Of a stretch of 64,000 nucleotides of DNA, positions 1 through 7,804 are shown one piece after another. The stretch lies in contig NZ_KE384554.1 of the NCBI RefSeq assembly GCF_000426705.1, positions 292,825-356,824 of the forward strand, in the 5' to 3' direction. The notes under the pieces are model-generated. The model was not told the DNA's origin. It searched no databases and was given only the letters and a program-made list of their open reading frames with translations. Both the position numbers and the translations under genes were made by a program. This DNA comes from Spirochaeta cellobiosiphila DSM 17781. GTDB taxonomy: Bacteria > Spirochaetota > Spirochaetia > DSM-17781. Positions within the stretch are counted from its first letter, which is position 1. Every line of letters starts with the position of its first letter.

Positions 1-641
1 TCATAATAGCCACGATAGTTATGAAAAAATTCATGTGCCAAATAATTGATTCTTTCCTCTTCTGTGTATTTATAAAATGAATTGAAATCCATATAAATAC
101 CATTACCCCTCACTTGAGCATCATCTTCCTGACAAAGAAAATACAAAGGTTTAAATTCTAATGAGGAATCAATTGAAACTCCTAAAAAAGAACTCAATTT
201 TGATTTTGCCTTAGTAATCATATTGTCAAAATCATAGTTCTCTCTAAAAGATTGTATTTGAGAAAGGTTATCCTTCATTTCCATAAAGTTAATTAAAGTA
301 TGTTTTTTCAACCATTGATGATCATCATCACGCTTCATTTCATCTTCTGTGATATTTAAAATACGATCCTTTAACGCAAGATTTTTATTTTCCTCAAAAG
401 AGAGTTGCAAAGATGTTCTTATTATACCGATTCTTACCTGGTCTGGTCTGTATGCATATTCTTTATAGCCGCCAGTACTATCAAATATGGCCCATTGTTG
501 TGGGGATATTTCTTTTCCCTCCATCATTTCTGAAGCAATGATGAAAAACTCATCTACAGAAGAGAAATCGACCTTTTGCGCATTGAGGGAGCTTGAAAGA
601 CCTAAGGCAAAAAGTAAAACTACGATTGTTCTAACTTTCAT
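1..641 (-). CDS. Exported putative zinc peptidase-like protein, 3' end cut by window edge
   Basis: The minus strand reads open from an ATG at 641 to the left edge, about 213 residues, with no stop, so the C-terminus lies outside the window. The first 22 residues (MKVRTIVVLLFALGLSSSLN followed by AQ) form a Sec signal peptide, so the product is exported. The last visible residues contain HEFFHNY, an HExxH-like zinc-protease signature preceded by a hydrophobic strand, as in the DUF5700-type putative peptidases. A third metal ligand would lie beyond the edge, so activity cannot be judged. The gene is monocistronic in view and divergent from the membrane-protein gene at 872. Function is inferred from one motif only. 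Confidence 0.75.
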   Translation of the reverse strand, partial: MKVRTIVVLLFALGLSSSLNAQKVDFSSVDEFFIIASEMMEGKEISPQQWAIFDSTGGYKEYAYRPDQVRIGIIRTSLQLSFEENKNLALKDRILNITEDEMKRDDDHQWLKKHTLINFMEMKDNLSQIQSFRENYDFDNMITKAKSKLSSFLGVSIDSSLEFKPLYFLCQEDDAQVRGNGIYMDFNSFYKYTEEERINYLAHEFFHNYRGYY

Positions 642-871
642 ATTATATCCTTTATTTTTGTATTCAACTTTAAAATAATTATCATTTTTCTAATCCTCTT
701 GCTTAGTGAAAAAAGGATTTATGTTATTATTGTATATCCATATCCCTCTTTATCACAAGCTCTTATACATAGCAGATAAATTATAGCCTTTTTTACATTA
801 ATTATTAAAATCTAACCAAGATACTACTACAAATATTGTAATTTTGCTAAATTGAGGAGAGGAGACTTTTA

Positions 872-1489
872 ATGGAAAGCAAGAAAATTATGTGGAAATA
901 TTTTAGGTTCCTATTTTCTTTAATGATCTTGGGTACTCAGCTAATTCTATGGATTGATTCATGGACAAACGGATCATTAGAGGCATTGAATTTTTTTGGA
1001 TACTGGACAAATCAAGGAAATATTCTAGGAGCAATTGCTTTACTAATATCAGCAAAATATACATTAAAGGATCGTCCCTTTCATATTGAAATTATCAGGT
1101 TTATAGCAACTGTGAATATTGTTATGGTAACTGTATTATATTGGTCTTTTGTTAATGGAGATGATGTTGGTGTACGCTTCCTATGGGCAAATTATATGGT
1201 TCATCTTATCACTGGTTTAATACTTTTAGCTGACTGGATTATAGAAGGACCAAAAATCTCAGTTCAAATGCCGAATGTTTATATAGCAGGGTTCTATCCT
1301 CTATTTTGGCTTATTGTAACGGGGATACGTTTTCTAATTGATGGATGGGTTCCCTATGCTGTTCTTGAACCAAAGAATGGTTTTATATCTATAGCTGTTA
1401 TTTGCCTTATTTTCTTCATATCATCATTTGTTTTTGGAACTATTTTGATATTGTTAAAGCGATTTAGAATATTGAAACCATCACTATAA
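872..1489 (+). CDS. Pr6Pr-like integral membrane protein
   Basis: This 205-residue protein is almost entirely hydrophobic, with about six membrane segments (near residues 10-27, 47-60, 73-92, 107-125, 133-153 and 170-193). The stretch FGYWTNQGNILGAIALL, between the first two segments, resembles the F-T-x-Q-S-N motif of the Pr6Pr membrane-protein family (the FAR-17a/AIG1-like fold). The start is well set by a strong GAGGAGAGGAG sequence about 8 bases before the ATG. No catalytic residues can be pointed to and the biochemical role is unknown. It stands alone, convergent with the SPFH gene that follows. Confidence 0.7.
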   Translation: MESKKIMWKYFRFLFSLMILGTQLILWIDSWTNGSLEALNFFGYWTNQGNILGAIALLISAKYTLKDRPFHIEIIRFIATVNIVMVTVLYWSFVNGDDVGVRFLWANYMVHLITGLILLADWIIEGPKISVQMPNVYIAGFYPLFWLIVTGIRFLIDGWVPYAVLEPKNGFISIAVICLIFFISSFVFGTILILLKRFRILKPSL

Positions 1490-1578
1490 TTACTATCTAT
1501 TGTAGAATTATTTCGATCCATCTTTGTAGCAAGCTCATGTTTTTAAGATTCTTCTTTTTGTAGGTCTTATGTTTTCTC

Positions 1579-2406
1579 CTACAAGGACTTCTTCTCAGTT
1601 TTGACTGGTAAGTCACCTATTAACAATGTTGGAGTTATTCCATCTTGTGAGAGAATGATTTTGGAATTATCTTTTAATGATGTTTCGGTAATCTCCAATT
1701 GTTTTAGTTCCTTGGCATTACCTACGAAGTATTTGTTTGCTGCATCGTTTACTAATTCAATAGCCTTTGCTTTTCCTTCGGCTATTTTTATCTCTGCTTC
1801 TTTCTTTCCATCTGCTATTTGTATAGCTGCTAACTTATCCTGCTCAGCAGCTTCGAAGCGTCCGGTAGCAATTAACTTCATGGCACGACGCTCTTGTTCT
1901 GCCGTCTTCTGTTTGTGCATGGCTTTTTTGATATCTTCAGGAGGATCAATTAACTTAATCTCGACTTTTGTAACTTTAAGTCCCCAGTTTTCTGTTAAAT
2001 CATCCAGAGATATTTGCATATTCTTGGATATTTGTTCGCGAGCCACAAGACTTTCATCTAATGTTAGGTGTCCGAACTCTTGCCGAAGATTCGTCTGAGC
2101 CAGTTCCAATACAGCATCTTTCCATCTATCGATATTATAGAAGGTTCTTTTGATGTACTCTTCATCATTACCAGGCATAACCCACATGATGCCATCTACT
2201 TCGATCTCGACATTGTCACTGGTTATAACTTGTTGAGGAGCAATGTCCATTGTATGTTCACGGATATCTCTTGTCCTCGTTAACTGAACCAAGGGTATTT
2301 GAATATGTAAGCCAGGATGAAGATACTTACTATATTTACCAAAAGTCTCCATCACAGCCCTTTCGTATTGTCTTACTACAAAAAATAAGCCTCTAATTGT
2401 TCTCAT
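1579..2406 (-). CDS. SPFH/band-7 domain protein (stomatin/prohibitin-like)
   Basis: A 275-residue SPFH protein. The N-terminal part (FFVVRQYERAVMETFGKY, residues about 8-25) matches the start of a band-7 domain, followed by the typical HPGLHIQIP strand and a domain running to about residue 190. Residues about 165-225 are rich in A, E, K and Q (KQKTAEQERRA, AEIKIAEGKAKAIE) and form the coiled coil that drives oligomerisation in this family. There is no clear N-terminal membrane anchor beyond a short hydrophobic FFVV, so it may associate peripherally with the membrane. No NfeD partner is adjacent, which is unusual because many bacterial SPFH genes pair with one. Start ATG has AAGGAAAA upstream. 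Confidence 0.85.
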   Translation of the reverse strand: MRTIRGLFFVVRQYERAVMETFGKYSKYLHPGLHIQIPLVQLTRTRDIREHTMDIAPQQVITSDNVEIEVDGIMWVMPGNDEEYIKRTFYNIDRWKDAVLELAQTNLRQEFGHLTLDESLVAREQISKNMQISLDDLTENWGLKVTKVEIKLIDPPEDIKKAMHKQKTAEQERRAMKLIATGRFEAAEQDKLAAIQIADGKKEAEIKIAEGKAKAIELVNDAANKYFVGNAKELKQLEITETSLKDNSKIILSQDGITPTLLIGDLPVKTEKKSL

Positions 2407-2586
2407 AATATTTTTTCCTTTTCCTTATCATAGATCATATTTCTCCAGGATCAAACAGTTTTCTCATAAATATTGGTTTCAATGGAATACAGTAATTAAG
2501 CTAGAGGGTTTTAAAAATATTAATCGTATGACCGCTGAAGCTCTCATGAGTGAATCTATATTAGAATTTCACGCATGAAGCTATGA

Positions 2587-2673
2587 GGAAATATCGAACT
2601 TTATGAATTTGAATTAAGTGAGGAAGATAGGAAGGCCATTACTAAACTTGACAGAAACAAATCTTCCTTCTAA
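2587..2673 (+). pseudogene. C-terminal remnant of an aldo/keto reductase
   Basis: A 28-codon open stretch ends in a stop and reads ...YEFELSEEDRKAITKLDRN..., which matches the C-terminal F-x-L-S-x-E-D-x-x-x-I-x-x-L-D-x-N signature of aldo/keto reductases. The codon before it is a stop and nothing upstream in 2407-2586 continues the family, so only the tail survives. It ends where the DUF5655-like gene on the other strand ends. It is a decayed gene or the scar of a deletion. The assignment rests on a short motif. Confidence 0.45.
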
Positions 2674-3068
2674 TTATCAGAATGGCTAGACAGACTCCTA
2701 TCAGAATTTAGCCGATAGGAGTCCTTTATCCATGTGAGTAAAGTTTCATCAATATCTTCCCCATTATGAACCGTTACTCTATGAATGAGCTGTCCCTTTC
2801 TTCCTGTTAGTGTTTTTTCTACTCTGGGATTCTTAATAAACTTTGACACATGGAATTCTACAAAGATACTCGCTTTTGATCTTCGTAATCCTATAACAGC
2901 AAAAGAATCATCTTTAACAAAATGTACGGTGGCTTTTTGTATCTTTAACTTGAAATCCAAATGTGCAGATAAGCGCTCAATTAATAATAAAGACAACTGT
3001 TGATGCTGCTCTTGGTAGAAATGAATGTATTCAGCCATTTTATAAACATCACTAAGTTCTATAAGCAT
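2670..3068 (-). CDS. DUF5655-like protein
   Basis: A 132-residue protein. The central part (KATVHFVKDDSFAVIGLRRSKASIFVEFHV, split around residues 45-75) resembles the DUF5655 fold, whose members carry a conserved hydrophobic strand pair after a short helical N-terminus. Function is unknown. I place the start at the ATG of MLIELSDVYK because AAGGAGAG lies 9 bases upstream and the AraC-type regulator stops 4 bases before it (TGA-TAAC-ATG); a longer reading would overlap the regulator by 15 codons. The tight spacing suggests co-transcription with that regulator. DUF5655 proteins often sit beside GyrI-type regulators (inference). The last residues are encoded by a hairpin. Confidence 0.65.
   Translation of the reverse strand: MLIELSDVYKMAEYIHFYQEQHQQLSLLLIERLSAHLDFKLKIQKATVHFVKDDSFAVIGLRRSKASIFVEFHVSKFIKNPRVEKTLTGRKGQLIHRVTVHNGEDIDETLLTWIKDSYRLNSDRSLSSHSDN
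2693..2723 (+). terminator. Hairpin, possible terminator of the lost aldo/keto reductase gene
   Basis: Perfect 10-bp inverted repeat GACTCCTATC / GATAGGAGTC with an 11-base loop, followed by CTTTAT on the plus strand. It lies 20 bases after the aldo/keto reductase remnant's stop, so it could be that gene's terminator. It also encodes the last residues of the minus-strand DUF5655-like protein. The T-run is weak. Confidence 0.4.
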
Positions 3069-3072
3069 GTTA

Positions 3073-3933
3073 TCACTCTCCTTCGATAGGAATATAGATT
3101 TCACTTTCTGACTCCTCATCGTATGGCCCTAAGAATTGCTTCCCATAATATTCAAAATTATAGTGATGAGGAAGTTTATAGGAAGTATCGGGAAGGTATT
3201 GATAATAGATGTATTTATATGTGTCACCCACTGAATTGGATTTTCCTCTATGGAAAAATCTTAAATATCTTTGAGCAGGTATCATCTTAGCGGTAAACTG
3301 TATAGGTATATCTGTTATGTTATGCATTTGAAGCGCTATAAAGAAATAGTATAGGCCATCCTCTTGATCAGGGAACCAATATTGTAATTGATAGAATCTT
3401 TCAGGAATAATCCTATCCTTCAGGAGAGAAGCATTACTGATTAAATTATGCCATGGTTTGGATAAATCATTATGCAAGGCAATATCATAATAAAAAGGAA
3501 TACCTATCAGATAAAAGGCTCCTAGTTGAATTAACTCTGGTTCTTGAATATGATTTTGTTGTTTGTTCTCAAGAACCTCCCAAGTAAGAGGAGCAAAATA
3601 GCTAACAATGTTCTCCTTTTTACGAGCAAGGGAGGGATTGAATCCTAATAATCGGCTAAAAGCCCGAGTAAATGATTCATGAGAAGAAAAACCATATTCA
3701 AAAGCCACATCAATGATTTTCTTATCTGAATTTATGATATCACGATAGGCTTCATGAACCTTTCTAAGAAGAATATATTCTTTTAAGGAAAAGTCTGTTA
3801 CGGCTTTAAAAATTCGACTAAAATAATATAATGAGAAACCAAACTCTTGGGACAAGGTGAATACATTTATGTTTTCCTTCAAATGCCCCTCTATGATATT
3901 TAATGACTGATAGACGAGTTCACGGTTCCTCAT
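3073..3933 (-). CDS. AraC-family regulator with GyrI-like effector domain
   Basis: A 286-residue regulator. Residues about 5-105 hold the two helix-turn-helix motifs of AraC/XylS proteins (LSQEFGFSLYYFSRIFKAVT, then IIDVAFEYGFSSHESFTRAF), with the conserved GFNP/ARK tail. Residues about 125-286 look like a GyrI-like/SOUL-type small-molecule domain (LIGIPFYYD near the start, WFPDQEDGLYYFFIALQ in the middle, EIYIPIE at the end). This layout is that of Rob/SoxS-like regulators that bind a ligand through the C-terminal domain. It is followed at 4 bases by the DUF5655-like gene and preceded by the TrmO-like gene 15 bases upstream, so the three may form one transcript. Confidence 0.85.
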   Translation of the reverse strand: MRNRELVYQSLNIIEGHLKENINVFTLSQEFGFSLYYFSRIFKAVTDFSLKEYILLRKVHEAYRDIINSDKKIIDVAFEYGFSSHESFTRAFSRLLGFNPSLARKKENIVSYFAPLTWEVLENKQQNHIQEPELIQLGAFYLIGIPFYYDIALHNDLSKPWHNLISNASLLKDRIIPERFYQLQYWFPDQEDGLYYFFIALQMHNITDIPIQFTAKMIPAQRYLRFFHRGKSNSVGDTYKYIYYQYLPDTSYKLPHHYNFEYYGKQFLGPYDEESESEIYIPIEGE

Positions 3934-3948
3934 AATATTCTATCCTTA

Positions 3949-4425
3949 TTAATTATTACTAAAATTAAATTCAGATTCCCAATCAAAGCTTGATGACTCT
4001 TCCACAGAAGATGGCCAATGGAGACACCAGGAAGGAATACCCGCTTCTAATACTCGATCACAGGCAGGAAGATATGGCTTAATATCAAGAATTGGTGACC
4101 CTGGATAGGCATCTATGTAATAGGTGTATATGATTCCCCTATGATAATCAATGTCCTTCACAATTATGTTTGTTATACAGAGAGGGTTGGGACGGATCTG
4201 AGATCGTGTGGCGAATACACCTAAGCGATCAGGACCGTTTGTATAAGGTTTGTCTATCACCCAATTATCTGGATGAGAATATTCTGTTGAATGATTAGCC
4301 CACCATATAATCTTTAAAAAAGTAAATCCATCTATATTCGTTAGACCTTTCTTAAATTCATCAGTAACTCTAATACTATAGCCGTCCCTAAGCTCTGCCA
4401 CTGTTCCTATTTCTACTAATTCCAT
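3949..4425 (-). CDS. TrmO/TsaA-like tRNA methyltransferase family protein
   Basis: 158 residues. The motif LGVFATRSQIRPNPL (about residues 75-90) is the signature of the TsaA/YaeB family; TrmO uses S-adenosylmethionine to methylate t6A37 of some tRNAs. DGFTFLKIIWW and DIKPYLPACD are further family blocks. At 158 residues it is shorter than E. coli TrmO (about 235), with only the core beta-barrel domain, like many short bacterial homologues whose substrates are untested. I chose the ATG (MELVEIG) because AAGGGG sits 5 bases before it; the GTG two codons upstream would overlap that site. First gene of the group with the AraC-type regulator and DUF5655-like gene. Confidence 0.75.
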   Translation of the reverse strand: MELVEIGTVAELRDGYSIRVTDEFKKGLTNIDGFTFLKIIWWANHSTEYSHPDNWVIDKPYTNGPDRLGVFATRSQIRPNPLCITNIIVKDIDYHRGIIYTYYIDAYPGSPILDIKPYLPACDRVLEAGIPSWCLHWPSSVEESSSFDWESEFNFSNN

Positions 4426-4587
4426 AAACACCCCTTACTTCTAATTTTTTATTAGTCTATATGAGTCAGTTAGATGGTTCTTGAGATATTTATTAAAAGT
4501 TATTAATTGATTTGATGTTTTTGGTAAATCTTGACTGTGTTCAATCAAGGATTTTAACTTAATTGTTTAGAAAAAGATTTCCATCTG

Positions 4588-5595
4588 CTATCTTCCTTGT
4601 AAATTGATTTGTGAATATATGATATTGCATAAAGTCTTAAGTGTATCCAATCTTTCTAGGACATCCTTAATGGGAAAGCGATAAACTACAATAATATATG
4701 CAATCATAAAAGGATTTATTTTATCCCCGTGAATGATTATCCTGGATTTGATAATAAGGTCACTAAGTAACCATTTGCCATTAGATTCATGAATTATTGT
4801 TTGCCCAATATAGGCGCCAAGCTCAATTATATAGGAAAATAATTCACCTTCCTCGCTAAGGTATTTTCTTTGATTATCTACCTCGATTTCTCTAAGATTA
4901 TACCAAGAATAAGAGGATAAACGATATTCATCTAAGTTTGATCCTTCCCTTAGATAATTCCATAGATAAAGAAGAGATTTTTCATTTTTATTGTGGATCA
5001 AGTTATAATCCAAATCAGAATGACGAATCTCAAATAAATCCCAAGCATCGCCAATGGTCTTAATACCTAATTCTGCAATTACTATAGAAGAATAAGATTC
5101 AACTCGCAAATAGCTGGGAACAAAAGGTTCTACATTCCCATTGTCCATATCTCTATTCTTGTGCCACTGATTGATTAATTTGATAGCAGAAATGTTTTGT
5201 TCCAAATCTTTTTTAAGAAGCAGCAATTCAGATTTTATTTCATGAGGATTGGAACCTTTTTGCCTTCTAAGTGAATAAGCCGTTTGACTTAAGGAAAAAT
5301 ACTCATCAATATACTTTTCAGCCGCTATAAAGTTCTTTTCCTGGAGATACCAACGAGATAGTACTTGGGCCAAATCAATCACTTTGTCTTGTTTGTCTTT
5401 ATATTCTTCAATAGCATTTTTTAGTAAGTTTTTAGCTCCCGCCATTTTTTCAGATTCATTTGTTGCATAGAGTACTCTTGATTTAATTAGTATATAATCA
5501 ATCTTGCTATTTCTTGCTCGTTTTATCTTTTGATAAAAAAGGACTTGTGATTCTCTATCCCAATCTGAACTTCGATACCATGTTGTATCACTCAT
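4588..5595 (-). CDS. Helical-repeat hypothetical protein (TPR-like)
   Basis: 335 residues with no signal peptide. The N-terminus WYRSSDWDRESQVLFYQKIKRAR followed by YILIKSRVLYAT (shown in parts) is like a common bacterial hypothetical family that begins WYR-x-x-x-W and then runs into TPR-like helices. Residues about 50-120 (AKNLLKNAIEEY, AAEKYIDEYFSLSQTAYSLRRQKG) look like two or three degenerate TPR hairpins. The C-terminal third contains an acidic IIHGDKINPFM segment and no catalytic motif I recognise. Start ATG has GAGGAT 7 bases upstream. It stands alone. No function is assigned. Confidence 0.6.
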   Translation of the reverse strand: MSDTTWYRSSDWDRESQVLFYQKIKRARNSKIDYILIKSRVLYATNESEKMAGAKNLLKNAIEEYKDKQDKVIDLAQVLSRWYLQEKNFIAAEKYIDEYFSLSQTAYSLRRQKGSNPHEIKSELLLLKKDLEQNISAIKLINQWHKNRDMDNGNVEPFVPSYLRVESYSSIVIAELGIKTIGDAWDLFEIRHSDLDYNLIHNKNEKSLLYLWNYLREGSNLDEYRLSSYSWYNLREIEVDNQRKYLSEEGELFSYIIELGAYIGQTIIHESNGKWLLSDLIIKSRIIIHGDKINPFMIAYIIVVYRFPIKDVLERLDTLKTLCNIIYSQINLQGR

Positions 5596-5762
5596 TATTT
5601 ATCCTCTATTAGTCATATTCTTTTTATTGATCTATACTGATTAAAGTAGATACTGATGTTTTATAACTGGACAATAGCCAGTTGGGTAAAGGGATCACAG
5701 ACAGAGATGAGGACAGGTTATTTACCAGTAAAATCCCTTGTAATACAATGATGAATATAATT

Positions 5763-6332
5763 TTATATCATAGATTTAATGAGCTCTAATTGCTTATTAT
5801 GATAGGAAAAATCTTTCCAAGGAAATGAATCCGGAAGGTATTGTATACAATGATCCATATGGTGAAGAATATTACCTAATCTATCAGAGTCTTCCGGAAA
5901 ATCCTCCAATGAGGATAGCATCCATAAAGATCCATTAACCCCTTTATTCTTTTTAATTAACTCTTCAGGAGAAATGTAGAAATACTGCCAGCAATTTACA
6001 GCTGCAGATTCAATCATATTGGCTATGTAAGTTTCAAGTGTCATATCCAAATTATAAACAGTTCCACTATCATAAAAGTATATCGCTTCAGGAAATTTGT
6101 TGTCTTCTAATCTATAACATCCATACATTGGAGTGTAGCGCGCTGTAGAATGTGGTGTTGGAGATTCGAACCAACTTAGTTTGTCCAAAAAAATCAGCTC
6201 ATCATTTGTTAAGTTTTGTCCAAACTCTTTAACACTATCAGACCAGAAATCAGTACGCATCGTTAGCATATCTGTTAACCCATTAAAAGCAAATCCCCCA
6301 TGTAGAATCTCTTCACAATGTAATGATTTCAT
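5763..6332 (-). CDS. Hypothetical protein (SMI1/SUKH-like appearance)
   Basis: A 189-residue soluble acidic protein that I do not recognise. Aromatic-rich patches (MYGCYRLEDNKFPEAIYFYD, SGTVYNLDMTLETYIANMIE) recall SMI1/KNR4 (SUKH) immunity-type proteins, which have a GCYRL/YF-x-D pattern followed by a helix, but this is a weak resemblance. I take the ATG at 6332; a TTG one codon earlier has no better ribosome site and the region upstream is A-rich with no clear Shine-Dalgarno. No toxin gene is next to it, which argues against a working immunity role. Confidence 0.5.
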   Translation of the reverse strand: MKSLHCEEILHGGFAFNGLTDMLTMRTDFWSDSVKEFGQNLTNDELIFLDKLSWFESPTPHSTARYTPMYGCYRLEDNKFPEAIYFYDSGTVYNLDMTLETYIANMIESAAVNCWQYFYISPEELIKKNKGVNGSLWMLSSLEDFPEDSDRLGNILHHMDHCIQYLPDSFPWKDFSYHNKQLELIKSMI

Positions 6333-6555
6333 CAAATATTTTTTTCATTTTTAGTAAACTCCTCAGTATAGATTTAATGTACTAGAAAGAAAAACTTTTA
6401 ATGCAATGCGAAGTATTTCATGGAATCCTTCGTCTTTTTTTAACAATCTATACAACACTGACTCACAAGTCAACTAATATACATTTGGCATCCCTCTATT
6501 TTATCCTTATATTAATAAAAAGAAGATCTAATCTTAATATCTATGGAGATAGAAT

Positions 6556-7107
6556 ATGATATTGACAGAAATTCAAGAACGAAGAGCATTGAGAGCCCTT
6601 TCAGAAAAAGAAATACCAAATGAGACATTAACAAATATATTGAAAGCAGCAACGCTGGCTCCTAGCTGTGCCAATAATCAGCCATGGAGATTTTTAGTTT
6701 TGAATACTCCGGAAAATTTGAACATTGTGAGACAACATCTCTCAGGAGGTAACTACTGGGCTAAAAAAAGTCCCGCCGTTATAGCGGTTATAACTCGAGA
6801 AGATCTTGATGCCAAACTTGAAGGAAACCGTAATTACGCTTTTTTTGATACAGGGATGGCGTGTATGAATTTACAGTTGCAGGCCCAAAAAGAAGGTCTG
6901 ATATCTCACCCTATAGCCGGGTTTAAAGCTGTGGACTTGCGAAAGGACTTAGGTATATCCGATTCCTACACCTTGTTAACACTAATTATTCTTGGATATC
7001 CCGGAGATGATTCAGAGCTGAATGAAAAACATCTTTCAATCGAACATAACGAACGAGTGAGAAAGCCTCTAGAGGAAGTGATATTCTTCAATAAATGGGA
7101 AGAATAA
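6556..7107 (+). CDS. Nitroreductase-family flavoprotein
   Basis: 183 residues, the usual size for the family. The N-terminus has RRALRALSEKEIP (family R-x-S/A-x-R-x-F/Y motif), then LAPSCANNQPWRFLVL, which is the FMN-binding A-P-S-x-x-N-x-Q-P-W-x-F block. ILGYPGDD near residue 155 is the C-terminal L-G-Y-P block. Members reduce nitro compounds, quinones or flavins with NAD(P)H using FMN. The Cys in place of the common Ala in APSCAN is tolerated in the family. The substrate cannot be told from sequence. It stands alone, between the hypothetical at 5.8 kb and the first IS remnant. Confidence 0.85.
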   Translation: MILTEIQERRALRALSEKEIPNETLTNILKAATLAPSCANNQPWRFLVLNTPENLNIVRQHLSGGNYWAKKSPAVIAVITREDLDAKLEGNRNYAFFDTGMACMNLQLQAQKEGLISHPIAGFKAVDLRKDLGISDSYTLLTLIILGYPGDDSELNEKHLSIEHNERVRKPLEEVIFFNKWEE

Positions 7108-7183
7108 AATGTCCTAGATTTAGACGTTTGGGGGCTTTTAGCTTAGCTAGGTAGCACTATACATATAACGCTTCCCTCATATA

Positions 7184-7514
7184 AAGGCATTTGATACATC
7201 TAATAGTGAAGTAAATAAACTACGAAACCTTGAAGAAGAAAATGCAAGATTAAAAAGGCTAGTAGCTGATCTGTCTTCAAACAATATGATTCAAAAGGAT
7301 ATCATAAAAAAGGTACTACTACACGAAGTAAAAAAGAAAGCTGTTTACCTACAAACCCATGTATGATATGGGCTATAGAAAGGGAATCGAATTAATTTTC
7401 TCTAGACTAGGAGAACAAACTGATAATTGTCATATAGAAAGTTTTTTTGGCACACTACGCTATGGATGTCTAGATGCAAATCACTTTAGCTCAATAAAAA
7501 ATGCTAGACAATAA
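7184..7514 (+). pseudogene. IS3-family transposase remnant (OrfA tail and OrfB tail)
   Basis: Two fragments in a row. 7184-7366 reads ...EEENARLKRLVADLS..., the conserved coiled-coil end of IS3-family OrfA. 7368-7514 reads ...GEQTDNCHIESFFGTLR... and ...FSSIKNARQ, which is the D-N-A-x-I-E-S-F-x-x-x-L-R region near the end of the OrfB (DDE) integrase. The middle of the element, including two catalytic acids, is missing. Frames are broken by stops at 7364 and 7512. It is a dead relic at the left boundary of the cassette region. Confidence 0.75.
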
Positions 7515-7676
7515 TTCAGGATTGATGGACGAATAGGACTTAGAAAGACCACAAAAACGTTTAAAGGGGATGATTCTATAATAAATAAGGCCGAAAGTAA
7601 TTTACAAAGTGGTAGAACTTTGGGTGACCTCAGTATGAATATAGGAAATATTTTATATATCCGTTACTTTTAGTAT

Positions 7677-7786
7677 GTTTAACGCTGCCATAACCTGTTT
7701 TCCGTACATGGTACAAATCCTGCCGCCAAGTAGGAAAAGCAGGATTTATACCATAGGAGAAAATTTGGTTCAAAGCGTTGTTATAT
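7677..7786 (-). repeat. Candidate integron attC site A
   Basis: On the minus strand this 110-bp element begins ATATAAC-AACGCT and ends AGCGTTAAAC, so the outer ends pair (TAAC/GTTA, ACGCT/AGCGT) and the last seven bases GTTAAAC fit the attC right core GTTRRRY. Inside is a long imperfect palindrome, ATGGTATAAATCCTGC / GCAGGATTTGTACCAT. It starts 18 bases after the stop of the lipoprotein gene, as expected for the attC of that cassette. It shares most of its sequence with site B. Confidence 0.65.
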
Positions 7787-7804
7787 GAATATCCAATATA
7801 TTAT

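Noticed and set aside
1555..1592. Inverted repeat TTGTAGG / CCTACAA after the SPFH stop
   Set aside because: Long loop and no T-run on either strand; not a convincing terminator.
1601..2098. 165-codon plus-strand frame inside the SPFH gene
   Set aside because: Shadow of the real minus-strand gene; Ser/Phe-rich with no start signal or homology.
7130..7175. Possible sixth attC-like fragment (TATAACGC) left of the first IS remnant
   Set aside because: Only one half-site is visible, without a partner arm or palindrome.
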